From positions 41,026,191 through 41,090,190 of the forward strand of contig NC_090726.1 of NCBI RefSeq assembly GCF_036898095.1: 64,000 nt of DNA, given 5' to 3'. Below are positions 37,246-48,217 of this stretch, one piece after another. The first letter of the stretch is position 1; every line of letters begins with the position of its first letter. The notes under the pieces were generated by a model that saw nothing but the letters and a program-made list of their open reading frames with translations, made no database searches and was not told the DNA's origin. The DNA is from Palaemon carinicauda. Taxonomy: Eukaryota; Arthropoda; Malacostraca; Decapoda; Palaemonidae. The translations under genes and the position numbers were made by a program.

Positions 37246-37420
37246 TTTGTTCCGTAACTGAATACAAACCAACGCTATTTACATGGGGTAATTACTTTGG
37301 CGACAGCCGATGACGAGCCATAAAGTTTTAATGAGGGTTTCCTACCCCACCGCTAGTTAGGGAGGGGTAGCTAGCTACCCCTCCCTCCTCACACACACCG
37401 GTGAAGATCCACTTTACTTC
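37246..37420. repeat. Left terminal repeat of element B
   Basis: 37246-37287 is the reverse complement of the first half of the ICR (about 47867-47907). 37275-37420 is the reverse complement of 48010-48165, sharing ATGGGGTAATTACTTTGGCG. The two ends differ by only a few bases over ~150 bp. Confidence 0.9.
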
Positions 37421-37477
37421 TGGCTCGGGAAGAGAGCAGACCTGTCTGTGCTCTCCCTCGCTTTGACCGCCATATTA

Positions 37478-37506
37478 ATCTGTTTTTTGCTTTCTCTCTT
37501 TTGCAG
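37478..37506 (+). other. Candidate 3' splice site upstream of gag (B)
   Basis: A polypyrimidine tract (TGTTTTTTGCTTTCTCTCTT) ends in TTGCAG, 27 bases before the gag ATG at 37534. An equivalent tract and AG precede gag in C (49815) and E (59831). No convincing donor was located. Confidence 0.45.
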
Positions 37507-37533
37507 TGTGTGCGAAGTTGGCTTCTACTGACA

Positions 37534-40143
37534 ATGCGTACTTGCCCTGGACGTCCCGGCCGCCCTTGCGGGACCTTTATGTCGGCCGTGGAAACGGACC
37601 CGCACCCCTTATGCCCCCAGTGTAGGGGCCAACGATGTGATAGTTCGAATTTGTGCATTGAGTGTAGGGAGTGGTCTACCTCCCAGTGGGAGAGGTTTGC
37701 CCGGCGACGTAAGAAGAAGGCTAAGAGGGATCTTTCTCTTTCCGAGGTTTCTCGGAAAGAGAGAAAATCCTAAGTCTTCCTCTTCCGCCGCCCATTCCTC
37801 CTCCGAAGCTCTCGCTCGGGCGGCCTCTTCCGCGAGGCCGGCGAGAGGTAGCGTAGACCGTAATGTTGATGTCATTAACCGATCCCGTGGCGAGGGAGAG
37901 GTCGTTGCTTACCATAGCGAGGCGGCTGCCCCTCCCCCCTCGGAGGAGGTATTTGTTTCGAACAATGACCTTTTTCAGCTTTGGGCTTCCTTGGGGCTGC
38001 AGGGTTCGCCCTCCAAGGAAGTCTTGTTTGGTATGATCAAACAGGGTGCGGCTGCCGAACAATCGTCAACCTCAGCGGACATAGATCCTCTGTCTGTGGT
38101 TGACGTTGTTGTGTCGGAAACATCCCGTGGGTGTGACCAAACTCCTCTTTCTGTGGCTGCGGTAGCAGAAGGCTCTGTCTCTCCCTCTGAACATACTTCG
38201 AGGGAGGAGCTTAGTCCCATGGTCTCTCCTTCCGCTGAGACTCCCTCTCGGGGGAGTTCTCTGGTAGAGACGCCTCTTCGGAGGCCTGTTGATGGTCAGC
38301 CTGCTGATCCCACGGCCCCTCGTGGGCGTATAAGGCGGAAGGCTCGTCCTCCCCTTCGCCGTAGAGGCCTTCCTTCCCCGTAGAGGCCTTCCTTCCCCCT
38401 TCAAAGGGGTTAAGAGGCGCCTCTTCGGCTCGTCGTCACCACAGTCCTCTGCGGAGGAGACGACTCGCCGTTCTCCCGATCTACTTGCTACCACCCTTGA
38501 CCTCTCCAGGGATCGTTCGCGATCCCCGTCGGAGGATGGTCGTCCTTCGGGACAATGTGAGCTGTCACCTCAACCATCTACATCTAATACTGCTGACGCG
38601 CTTTACGCGCCGGAGACTGCCACTGCGCAACCTCCTGACCCTTCGGGGTCTCAGGGACTTGAGCGTGCAAATGCGCCGCTCGCCCCTAAGCGTAAGGCTC
38701 CGCCTGCGCTCCCTGTTGCTGTTGGTCCTGCCGTTCCTGACAAAGCGCCTCGGCGCTCACCCTTAGGCGTTGGCGCCGCTGTTCCTGTTACTCGCCAGGG
38801 TTCCCCTTGTGCGCCCACGCCTATCGGCGCCCCGTCGCCCTCCTGCAGTTCCTGATGTAGCGCGTAAACGCCCAACTGCGCAAACGCGCGTTGCTCCTGT
38901 TGTAGCGCCGCCACGCTCTCCTGCGCACTTGCGGCCAGTTCCTGATAAGGCGCCTACGCGCCCACTGGTGCCCCAGCGGCCTTCAGCGCTCACGCGCCCT
39001 CCGGCACCTCGCCGGCCCCCGGTTCCTGTTTCACCGCACGCGATCCAGGAGGTTCCTGAGTTGGTGCACAGGCGCCCACAGGGTCCTTCGCACTCGTCGC
39101 GCCCAGCGGGGGAGAGACGCGATACGCGTCCCCGCGCGATTCCAGCTCCAGCGCTCACACGCACCCCAACACGCCCACGCGCCGCTTTGGGCCCATTGCG
39201 CCCACCTAAGGAGGTTTGCGATACAAGGGAATCTCGTGATACGAGAGAGGTTCGCGATGCGCGTCCGCGCGCAGTTCCTGTTACAGCTCCAACGCGACCA
39301 CGCGTCGCGACGACTCAGCTCGTCACCCCAGAGGTTGCCAAGCCAGCGCACGGGCGCTCACGACCGCCTCTGGAACCGCGCGAATCTGTTAATGCTACGA
39401 TCGCGTTCGACGCGCCCCAATCGCGCCCTGTTCCTGCTTCACGCCCCGTGCCTGTCTTTAAGACAGCGGTGGTGGTGCAACTCACTCCAGAACGCCCTCA
39501 CGCGGCTCGCACCTCGCGACCCCTGAAGCAGCGAACCCCGACGCGACCTGTTCCTGATACGCGCCATGCGCGCCCACGATCGCCAGCGCACCTAGCGCTT
39601 GCACAGGCGAGTAAACCGGTCCAACTGGACCGTCATCAGACCTCTCGTTCCCAGGTCGCTCGCGACCCTGCTCCCGCACTATCGCTCCCTCGGCCAGTCC
39701 TACCGGACACCTTCTCGGGCGCTCCTGTTATCTCTTGCCCTCCGGGGCTGCATCAAATCACTGCGCGCCCGCGCGTTCGGCCGCCTCCTGTTCCAGCTCG
39801 CCGCACGCCATCGCCCACTCACGCTCGCGGGCATGTTCCCGCTCAGGCTTCCGTGCGCCCCCTCGGCCCCGCTCCCACTCTGTCTCCAGCGTGCCATCGC
39901 ACCATTGCTCCCGACCATCCTCCTGCGCACCATCGCGCCCCCGCGCCCGCCCACGATTTTCCAGCTACGCGCGCGATTCTGATCTGGGCCCGGTTTACGA
40001 GCCCCAGCGCGATCGCCGGCAGGCGGTTTCTTCTTTGTCGCGTTAACCTCCCCGCAAGCGCAGACCAGCACGCTCGCCAGAGGGGGAACGCTCCTCTGAC
40101 AGGTCTAGGGATTCTTCTCTTACAGCCCGACAGGCAAACCCTC
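37534..40143 (+). pseudogene. DIRS gag, N-terminal and low-complexity part (B)
   Basis: It starts MRTCPGRPGRPCGTFMSAVE, with a Cys-rich head (C..C..H..C..C, then C..C before REWSTSQWERF) that is shared with C. A frame change near 37740 (C keeps a single frame), then VSNNDLFQLWASLGLQGSPS, the same as in C. A 19-base tandem duplication (GTAGAGGCCTTCCTTCCCC twice, at 38362-38400) creates a stop at 38383. Beyond this, DNA of very high GC encodes Pro/Arg/Ala-rich repeats (for example RPPVPVSPHAIQEVPELVHR) in drifting frames. A TAA at 40044 lies within one codon of a TGA in element C. Role: nucleic-acid-binding structural protein, by analogy with DIRS ORF1. Confidence 0.75.
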
Positions 40144-40145
40144 GT

Positions 40146-41693
40146 GTGTCGACTCCTCCTAGGGATCCGTCGATCCCTTTCCTTTCAGAGGGAGTGTCTG
40201 ACAGTGCTGCTGTCAGTCAGCAGCCCTGGTTCGACACCCTACTCAGAGCTCTCGTTCGGGCTATTAAGCCAACACTCTCTGATTCGGGTCGCGAACCAGC
40301 GGCAGCTTCCTCCCCCCTGAAAAGGAAGAGAGGAGTCTCTCCCGTGGATCCTCCTCCGAGGCCTGTGCTGTCCCCGCGTAGATCCTTGCGCAAGGATCCT
40401 ACTCCCCCTCAGACCTTCTCGCCCTCCCCTGCGGAGGAGGATTACCCCTCCTCAGGGGAGTCGGTTGAGCAGGAATACTCCCCCATCACACCAATGGTGG
40501 ATGTTCCTCCTCTTCCCGAGAGGTCTCTTCGTCCCGAGGTGGAGAAGGACTTGCCCCCTTCGCTTTTAGAGTCCTGCATCCCTCCCAAGAGGGAACCTAA
40601 GGACTCTAAGACGATTCCAAAATCGTCTTCTAGGATCAGACAGGAACAGCCCAGAGCCGTAGAGGATGCCCACGTTTCCCCCCAGGAAGAGCCTCTGGGG
40701 TCCTGAGACTTCGCTGCAAGTCCGTCTGGAGGCGAGCCCCAGGAGTCAGAGCACGCGTTCTGGCAGGTCCTGACTCTCATGAGGAACCTTAATGGGATTC
40801 CAGACCCTGAGGTCCCACCTCGTGAGGGTAAGGACATGGTCCTGGATCGCATCTATGGCACTCAGAAGCCCTCTAGAGCCAGCGCAGCATTGCCTTGGTC
40901 CCAGGGGATGAAGAGCGCCAGAGACAAGATCGAGGGCCAGCTCGCGGAGCTTGCCTCTTCCAGTAGATCCAGTGCCGGAAGTAAGCTCCTCCCTCCTCCT
41001 CGTGTCCATCAGAGGAGGTACTTTGAAGTCCTTGAGGAGTCTGCGCTGAGCCTTCCCCTACATTATTCCGTGGAAGGACTCACAGGGGAAGTCCCTCTCG
41101 AGAGGCTCTCCAACCGGCACGTATCCTTCTCAGCCACTGAGATCCAGAGCCAGGAGAAGGTCATCAAGTGCGCTATGCAAGCCACTTCATGGCTCGACAT
41201 CTGTCTGGGGTCTCTGGGCATCCTTGTGCGTTCCGAGGATCTCTCCAAGGAAAGCACCAGGGAGGCGCTGGAAACTTTTCTCCTCTCAGGTACTCGGACC
41301 ATCGAGTTCCTGTCCCACCAAGTCTCGAGCTTGTGGACCAACATGATCCTCAAATGCAGGGACGCTGCTGTTGAGAGGTTCCACCATAAGGATCCCAGCG
41401 CTGAGTTGAGCAGGCTCAGACACTCTTCCGTCCTCGGTAAGAGCTTGTTTGAGCCTAAGGATGTGGAGCTCTCTGCCGAGAGGTGGAGGAAATCCAACCA
41501 GGATTCCCTCATCCATAGGACCCTAACATCGAGGCCCTATAAGCCTCCGGCGGTTCAGCAGCCCCGTCTCGTCAAGGATACGAAGAAGACTACCGTAGCA
41601 GCCAAGCCCAAGGTGTCTAAGCCCTTTCCTGCCAAGGGCAGGAGGGGGAAAAAGTCCTCCAAGGGAGGCAAGAACCCTAGAGGCTCCGGCTGA
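40146..41693 (+). pseudogene. DIRS gag C-terminal part (B), one in-frame TGA
   Basis: A single frame runs from 40146 to 41693 with one TGA at 40704-40706 (C has a sense Gly codon there). It contains SVSQQPWFDTLL-like (VSQQPWFDTLLRALVRAIKP), the conserved FSATEIQSQEKVIKCAMQAT block, FLLSGTRTIEFLSHQVSSLW, and a basic tail (KGRRGKKSSKGGKNPRGSG). The same blocks occur in C. It ends 44 bases before the RT frame. It is probably the nucleocapsid-like or capsid-like part of DIRS gag. No known catalytic motif. Confidence 0.75.
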
Positions 41694-41736
41694 GGCCGGA
41701 AGCGTTAGAGTTGGCATTCCCCCCGCGTGTCCACCA

Positions 41737-43743
41737 GTGGGGGGATGTCTGCAGAGTTGCTCAGCAAGGTGGCAGCAACTCGGGGCGGATGCCTGGATGG
41801 TCTCCGTAATATCCCTAGGGTATCGCGTCCCGTTCACAGCATCTCTCCCTCCCCTGACAGCGAATCCAGTGTCGTTGAGCTCTTTTGCCATGGGATCGGC
41901 AAAAGGGCAGGCCCTTCGGGCCGAAGTCCAGACCATGTTGGAGAAGGACGCTCTCCAGGAGGTCGTGGACGGGTTCCCAGGCTTCTACAGTCGACTCTTT
42001 CTTGTGAGAAAGGCGTCTGGAGGCTGGAGACCAGTCATCGACCTCTCGGCACTGAACGGTTTTGTCAAGCAGACTCCGTTCAGTATGGAGACGGCAGACA
42101 CGGTTAGACTTGCAGTGAGACCACGAGACTTCATGTGCACACTGGATCTGAAGGACGCGTACTTCCAGATCCTAATCCATCCGTCTTCAAGGAAGTACCT
42201 GAGATTTTGCCTAGACAACAAAATCTACCAGTTCAAGGTGCTGTGTTTCGGTCTCTCCACAGCCCCTCAGGTGTTCACCAGAGTCTTCACCATCATCTCT
42301 TCATGGGCTCACAGGATCGGCATCCGTCTCCTCCGTTACCTGGACGACTGGCTGATCCTGGCAGACTCGGAGGCATCCCTTCTTCGCCACCGAGACAAGC
42401 TCCTCGAAGTTTGCCAGGATCTGGGGATCGTGGTAAACCTCGAGAAGTCCTCTCTGCAGCCCTCTCAGAAGCTGGTATATCTAGGCATGATCATAGACAC
42501 CAAGCTCCACAAATCCTTCCCATCAGACGAAAGGATAGCAAGGCTGAGGAAGGTTGCGAAACCTTTCCTCAATCGAGAAGAACTCTCAGCCCAGTCGTGG
42601 CTTCGTCTCCTCGGCCATCTCTCCTTCCTGACCCGTCTCGTCCCCAACAGTCGTCTCAGGATGAGATCCCTTCAGTGGCGACTCAAGTCTCGGTGGAGTC
42701 AAGGACTCGACTCCCCAGACATCCTGATCCCCATGGGATCTGGGGAACGAGCGGACCTCAGATGGTGGGTGGCAGACGAGAACCTGCAAAAGGGAGTGGA
42801 TCTTCTCGTCTCTACCCCTGATTTGATGCTGTTTTCGGACTCATCAAACAAGGGGTGGGGTGCCCACGTTCTGAACCACAGGGCCTCATGCCTGTGGTCA
42901 GAATCAGAAAAGTACCTTCACATAAACCTGCTAGAGATGAAGGCCGTTTTCCTGACCCTTCAAAAGTTCCACCATGTCCTGGCGGGCCACTCCGTAGTGG
43001 TGATGAGCGACAACACTACGGTGGCGGCTTACATCAACAAGCAGGGAGGTACCTTTTCAGAACAGCTGTCCCATCTTACAGTAGAGATCCTGAGATGGTC
43101 CGAAGCCCACTCTATATCACTTGCGGCTCGCTTCATTCCAAGCAAGAGGAATGTGCTTGCCGACAGTCTGAGCAGAGCGACGCAGATAGTGAGTACCGAG
43201 TGGTTTTTGGATCCTCGGATAGCCAACAAAGTCCTGACTTTGTGGGGTTCCCCGACTATGGACCTGTTCGCTACAGCATTGAACACCAAGCTTCCGCTGT
43301 ACTGCTCCCCAGTCCCGGACCCCAAGGCCCTCTGGCAAGATGACTTACAACAATGGTGGGACAACGTCGACGTGTACGCCCTTCCCCCGTTCTGTCTGAT
43401 GAGGAGGGTCCTCAACAAGACCAGAACATCGGTCAACCTCTCGATGACCTTGATAGCTCCGTTATGGCATCACGCAGAGTGGTTTCCGGACCTTCTGCAG
43501 CTCCTCACGGAGATCCCGAGGGAGCTCCCTCCACGTCACGAGCTACTCAAACTTCGACTTCACGCCTGGAGACTATCCAGCATCTCCTCAAAGAGAGAGG
43601 ATTTTCGCAACAAGTTGCGGAAAGGATGTCTGGCCACCTGCGCAGGTCATCTGCAGGAGTCTACCAGGCGAAGTGGAAAGTTTTCTGTGGTTGGTGCCGT
43701 GGAAGGGGTATCTCTCCCCTCGATGCCACTTTACCAGCAATAG
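41737..43743 (+). CDS. DIRS reverse transcriptase / RNase H (B)
   Basis: Copies element RNA into DNA. The open frame has 668 codons. The start used here is the first in-frame GTG and the true start is unknown, as DIRS pol may be made by frameshift or internal initiation. RT motifs: CTLDLKDAYFQI (~134-145), FGLSTAPQVFTRVF (~170-184), active site YLDD at 201-204. RNase H: FSDSSNKGWG (Asp368), LLEMKAV (Glu400), VMSDNTT (Asp425), RNVLADSLSR (Asp476). The DIRS-specific region follows (TMDLFATALNTKLPLYCSPV, LIAPLWHHAEWFP). Residues after about 540 overlap the recombinase frame. Compared with C it lacks 13 residues near 604 (HELLKLRLHAWR). No stop interrupts it and all active-site residues I can identify are present. 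Confidence 0.92.
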   Translation: MGGCLQSCSARWQQLGADAWMVSVISLGYRVPFTASLPPLTANPVSLSSFAMGSAKGQALRAEVQTMLEKDALQEVVDGFPGFYSRLFLVRKASGGWRPVIDLSALNGFVKQTPFSMETADTVRLAVRPRDFMCTLDLKDAYFQILIHPSSRKYLRFCLDNKIYQFKVLCFGLSTAPQVFTRVFTIISSWAHRIGIRLLRYLDDWLILADSEASLLRHRDKLLEVCQDLGIVVNLEKSSLQPSQKLVYLGMIIDTKLHKSFPSDERIARLRKVAKPFLNREELSAQSWLRLLGHLSFLTRLVPNSRLRMRSLQWRLKSRWSQGLDSPDILIPMGSGERADLRWWVADENLQKGVDLLVSTPDLMLFSDSSNKGWGAHVLNHRASCLWSESEKYLHINLLEMKAVFLTLQKFHHVLAGHSVVVMSDNTTVAAYINKQGGTFSEQLSHLTVEILRWSEAHSISLAARFIPSKRNVLADSLSRATQIVSTEWFLDPRIANKVLTLWGSPTMDLFATALNTKLPLYCSPVPDPKALWQDDLQQWWDNVDVYALPPFCLMRRVLNKTRTSVNLSMTLIAPLWHHAEWFPDLLQLLTEIPRELPPRHELLKLRLHAWRLSSISSKREDFRNKLRKGCLATCAGHLQESTRRSGKFSVVGAVEGVSLPSMPLYQQ

Positions 43744-44612
43744 CGGAGTTCCTTGTGTATCTGCGGGAAGAAATGCGCCTTTCAGTCTTGGCAGTGAAAG
43801 GCTATCGCTCAGCCTTAAGTCTTGCCTTCAGGCTCAAAGGAATGGACATTTCTTCCTCGCTGGAACTGTTTCTTCTCATACGGAGTTACAAACCTACCTG
43901 CCCTCAGTCGGAAGTGAGACCTCCTCCTTGGAACGTGGTTCGGGTTCTCAGGTCTCTTAAGAGGCCTCCCTACGAACCATTACGCCAGGCTTCTGATCGC
44001 CACCTTACCTGGATGACGGTGTTCCTGCTAGCTCTGGCCTTGGCCAAGCGAGTCAGTGAACTGCATGGTCTCTCCTACGACGTCGCCCATTCAAGAGGAT
44101 GGGGGGAGGTAACGTTCGGCTTCATCCCTGAGTTTGTTGCTAAGACTCAGAACCCGTGAGCCCAGGACCCTAGGTTCGACTCTTTCCAGGTCTCGAGTCT
44201 TCGTTCTGTAACAGATGACCCTGACCATCTCCTACTGTGCCCAGTCAGGAGTCTGAGGTTGTATCTCAAAAGAACAGCTGCAGCCCGCCCCCAGGTGCGG
44301 AACTTGTTCGTTAGCACTGGGGAAACGAAGAGGAGGGCCACCAGGAATACCATCTCGGCCTGGATCCGCAAGGTGATCCACCTGGCCTTGAGTTCCGACC
44401 CTCCTCCGTCACGGCGCCCTAGGGCGCATGATGTCAGGGGCGTTGCTACGTCCCTGGCCTTCAAGAAGAACTTTTCGGTGACGCAGGTCCTGCAAGCTGG
44501 GGTGTGGAAGCGTCAGACCACCTTCACGACCCACTACCTGCAAGACGTGACACACAGACGGCTCAATACGTTTTCTATCGGCCCTGTGGTGGCTGCACAA
44601 CAGCTGGTCTAA
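43353..44612 (+). pseudogene. Tyrosine recombinase of element B (one stop)
   Basis: DIRS elements integrate with a tyrosine recombinase instead of an integrase. The frame overlaps the 3' 391 bases of RT/RNase H in a different frame. N-terminal SAM-like part: VFCGWCRGRGISPLDATLPA, LAVKGYRSALSLAF. Catalytic part: LALAKRVSELHGL (Arg), RPRAHDVRGVATSLAF (H-x-x-R) and TTFTTHYLQDVTH (Tyr). A TGA at 44157-44159 (TQNP-stop-AQDPRFD) is the only interruption. The same frame then continues to TAA at 44612. C and D have sense codons there, so it is a private lesion or a read-through site. Confidence 0.88.
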
Positions 44613-45708
44613 CCTCAGGCTCCTAATTGGACAAGTAGCAGAGGGTTAAGGGCATTGTTACCCGGTTTTAGTCTGTGTGAATGAAAAGATCTGTCTGGCC
44701 CTTTTCTTTTCTTCATCCCCTCCTCCCTTGGAGAAAAACAGCATCCTGGGTCCTTTGCACAGCTGACCTCGAACCTCTGTAGGTAAGCCATGCTCCCTTG
44801 TGTTCCTAGCACAGTGGTAACTCTACATACGAATTTAATCCGTTCCAGAACCAACTTCGGATGTAGAAAATGTTCGGATGTCGAAACGAATTTTCCCATA
44901 AGAATACATTGAAATAGGATTAATCCGTGGTTGAGCCCAAAAACCTATGATAACTTCATAATAAACTACTATACATAATTTTCCCATGAGAATAATGAAT
45001 ACTAAATTAGATAATAGACATGTAAATAAGAAGAATAGACATGTAAATAAGAAGAATTAGCAAAAAATGATAAATAAGAAACGGGTTTTTAGCGTCACTT
45101 TACCTTAGAAACTCCAGCGCAGGTGTTGTTAGTCTTGCTACGCAGAGAGGAGACGGACGGGCGGTGAGGAGGTAGAGAGGTTAACTATGATAAACGTACA
45201 CTACCGTAACTTATTCTAACTTACACTAAGTGAACTTTAACATAACTTAGCTTATTTTTTTTTTATTTTTTATATTTTATATTTTTTTTTTACATTTTCT
45301 TTTTTTTCTTTTTGATGATTACGTAATTTTAATCACTTTCACTCTCTACATTTAAAATTGACTGAATTTCTTTTGCTTCACTCTTTTCCGTTTTTTTTTG
45401 TTTCACTTTCTTCCGCTTCACTCTTTGCCGTTTTCTTTGAATCACTTACATCCTCTTCATCGCGAGTTCACTTCGCGGTTTTTTAAAGAAATTATCGATA
45501 GATAATTGCTTGGTACGGCTTTTCAGAATGTTTCGAAAGTGAGTTAGGCAAACATCATCGAATTAAGAAACTACACGACAAACCTGCAATTTCTTTGGAT
45601 GGTATTTGTCGATGAAGTCGACCACGTCTTGATATTTTCCTAACACCTCTTTTATTTGCGCCGAACCTAACACATGTTCTACCTCCTCGCTCCCTTCCTC
45701 GTCATCAC

Positions 45709-47148
45709 TCATGTGCTCCGACATAGCATGGAGTTCTTTGAGCTCATCCGTGGTAAGTTCGTCGTGATGTTCGGTGACGAGTTCCGTAACGTTATTGCGT
45801 TGACCTCCAGACTCATGGACTTGCCAAGGGAGACGATTTCCTTTACGGCTTCCGCTGCACCGACCACGGGATCAGGTTCGGGGTCAAAACCTTCAAAATC
45901 TCGGGAAGAAACTGCATCAGGCCACAGCTTCTTCCAGGCAGAATTGAGGGTCCGTCGAGTTAATCCCACCCAAGCCTGATCTATGATCTTCAAGCAGTGC
46001 ACGATGTTGAAGTGGCCCCTCCAAAATTCACGCCAAGTTAAGTTGGTGCTTTGCGTGACATTAAAGCACTGCTTAAATAAGTGCTTGGTGTACAGCTTCT
46101 TAAAATTAGAGATGACTTGCTGGTCCATGGGCTGGAGGATAGAGGTGGTATTCGGTGGAATATACAGCACCTTTATGAACTTGAATTCATCGAAGATATC
46201 ATCTTCAAGTCCAGGGGGGGTGGGTGAGCGGGTGCATTGTCAAGGCATAGCAGGCACTTTAAAGGCATTTTCTGTTCATGAAGATACTTCTTCACAGAAG
46301 GGCCAAAAACTTGGTTAACCCATTGCACAAAGAATTGCATAGTGACCCAGGCCTTCGAGTTGGATCGCCAGAAAACATGAAGCAGATCCTTATCGACGTA
46401 AGGGCTTGACTTTGAAGTCCCCGCTAGCGTTGGCACATAGGGCAAGAGTCAACCGATCCTTCATTGGCTTATGCCCAGGCAATTTCTTCTCTTCGGCAGT
46501 GATGTAGGTTCGACTCGGCATCTTCTTCCAAAACAGCCCGGTTTCATCACAATTATACACCTGCTGCTCTACGTAGCCTTCTTCCTGCACGATCTTTTCG
46601 AAGTTCTTGACAAAGTCAGCTGCAGCCTTTGTGTCTGCACTAGCAGCCTCTCCGTGGCGAACAACTGAATGAATCCCGGACCGTTTCTTAAATTTCTCGA
46701 ACCAGCCACGAGATGCCTTGAAATCATCTGAGGAAGGCTCGGTTGAACTCTCCCCAGCATCACCCCCAGAGCTCTCCTCCTTCAAGTCCGTAAAGATGGC
46801 GTGCGCCTTCTCGCAGATAACGGTCTCGGTGATGGTGTCACCAACGATCTCTCTATCCTTATTCCACACTTGTAGAAGTCGTTCCATCTCTTCTATGATA
46901 GGGGTACGGCGTTTGGAAATTATGGTGATCCCCTTAGAAGGTTTCACTGCTTTAATAGCTTCCTTCTGTTTAAGGATTGTCGAGATCGTCGACATATTAC
47001 AGCCATACTGTTTAGCAAGTTCACTCACGCGGACGCCACGCTCATGTTTTTCAATAATTTCCTGCTTAATTTCTAAAGAAAGCATTTCCTTCTTCCTTTT
47101 CTCACCACTACCACTACCACTGGCAAAACTAAGCCTTTTAGGACCCAT
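45709..47148 (-). pseudogene. pogo/Tigger (CENP-B-like) transposase, two frameshifts
   Basis: Begins MGPKRLSFASGSGSGEKRKK, then a psq-type helix-turn-helix (EIIEKHERGVRVSELAKQYG...STISTILK) and a CENP-B-type DNA-binding region (WFEKFKKRSGIHSVVRHGEA). DDE catalytic blocks: YNCDETGLFW (first Asp), LLCLDNAPAHP (second), PPNTTSILQPMDQQVISNFK (third). The three blocks fall in three frames. Shifts lie near 46400 (after DFKVKP) and at a run of 8 G on the + strand (46213-46220). The second could be a sequencing or assembly error. The C-terminus after 45709 is not recognisable. Confidence 0.88.
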
Positions 47149-47388
47149 ACTTTACATAAATTACCGTTAAAGGATGCACGTAAAAAATCACGATTAAAAC
47201 AGAGTTAATAGCAGAACGCACAGAGCACAAATGCAAGAAGCCGACGAGAACACAGGACTGACCCAAGACCCGCTAATTGAGCGTCCCTCCGAGGTCGATG
47301 TGCTGCCTTCTATCGACGGAAATAAAAAACACTTCAGGCGCTATGAGCACCGACTACGCGTACGAGTATTGTTTACTTCGTGTGTCGA

Positions 47389-47588
47389 AAAAACATTCGG
47401 GTGTAGAGTCGGAACGTGTTCGAATTGTACTTCACGTGTCGAAAAATTCGGATACAACCGTACGACGAAAATTGCTTACTTCGGGTGTCGAAATAAAATT
47501 CGGGTGTAGAGTAAAAAATTTGCTCGAATTTTACTTCGGATGTTGGAAAATTCGGATGTAGATACGTTCGGATGTAGAGGTTCCACTG
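47389..47588. repeat. Subterminal repeats of the pogo/Tigger element
   Basis: The motif TTCGG(A/G)TGTAGA or close variants occurs at least six times (47396, 47480, 47499, 47535, 47550, 47567), and twice inside the left end (44857, 44873). Such arrays at transposon ends often bind transposase, but that is an inference here. Confidence 0.75.
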
Positions 47589-47866
47589 TATTAAGTTGTA
47601 ATACTGTCATGTCCCCATACCCTGACGAGGTGGTATTGGGTAGTCCTAGCCTAGATTTCCCTCTAAAGAACTCCAGGTCAACTTCCTAGGACATGTCACT
47701 GCTCACCTTCACACACGACTTACGTAGGCCGCAGCAGCCCCTCAGCTGTCTGCGTGGTGCAGGGGCCCCAACCCTTGAGTTCCTTTATGAACTCGGGTTA
47801 GGAGCCCCCGGGCAAGCCAAAGCCAGTATGGCAGGGGACTTACCTCCCTTCCTAAGGGTTAAGTCA

Positions 47867-48217
47867 CCCCATGTAAATAGCGTTGGTTTGTATTCAGTTA
47901 CGGAACAAATGACAAATTCGTAGATAATTTGTATTTTTCCTAACGATACAAACCTTAGCTATTTACAGTCATGTGCCCGCCAGCCCTGTCCCCCAAGATA
48001 AGTCCTACCTCTAAGTAAAGTGGATCTTCACCGGTGTGTGTGAGGGGGGAGGGGTAGCTAGCTACCCCTCCCTACCCCCCGCTAACTAGCGGTGGGGTAG
48101 GAAACCCTCGTTAAAACTTTATGGCTCGTCATCGGCTGTCGCCAAAGTAATTACCCCATGTAAATAGTTAAGGTTTGTATCGTTAGGAAAAATACAAATT
48201 ATCTACGAATTTGTCAT
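47867..48217. repeat. ICR and right terminal repeat of element B
   Basis: ICR 47867-47967. Its first half (ATGTAAATAGCGTTGGTTTG...) is complementary to the left end, and its second half (ACAAATTCGTAGATAATTTG...) is complementary to the right end at 48160-48217. The two halves meet at about 47908. Between them and the end lies the inverted copy of the left terminal repeat (48010-48165), with CTAGCTACCCCTCC-type palindromes. Confidence 0.9.

Larger units (their letters stand above)
44812..47588 (-). mobile_element. pogo/Tigger-like DNA transposon inserted in element B
   Basis: Terminal inverted repeats: CAGTGGTAACTCTACATACG at the left, and the reverse complement of TTCGGATGTAGAGGTTCCACTG at the right. 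Flanks are CA (44810-44811) and TA (47589-47590), that is a TA target duplication with one mutated base. Elements C (56758) and D (33127) show the empty site, CCTAGTATTA. Length 2777 bp. It encodes a transposase on the minus strand. Confidence 0.92.
37246..48217 (+). mobile_element. DIRS-like YR retrotransposon B, near complete
   Basis: Left end TTTGTTCCGTAACTG, right end ATTTGTCAT. The order is left inverted terminal repeat, gag, RT/RNase H, overlapping tyrosine recombinase, ICR, right inverted terminal repeat. Without the pogo insertion (44812-47588) the element is about 8.2 kb. No integrase or LTR is present, as expected for DIRS. Gag and recombinase carry stops and frameshifts while RT/RNase H is open, so it is a relatively young but defective copy. 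Confidence 0.92.

Noticed and set aside
37389..39700. Minus-strand frames of 80-140 codons over the gag region
   Set aside because: They arise from stop-poor, very GC-rich sequence opposite gag and have no family resemblance.
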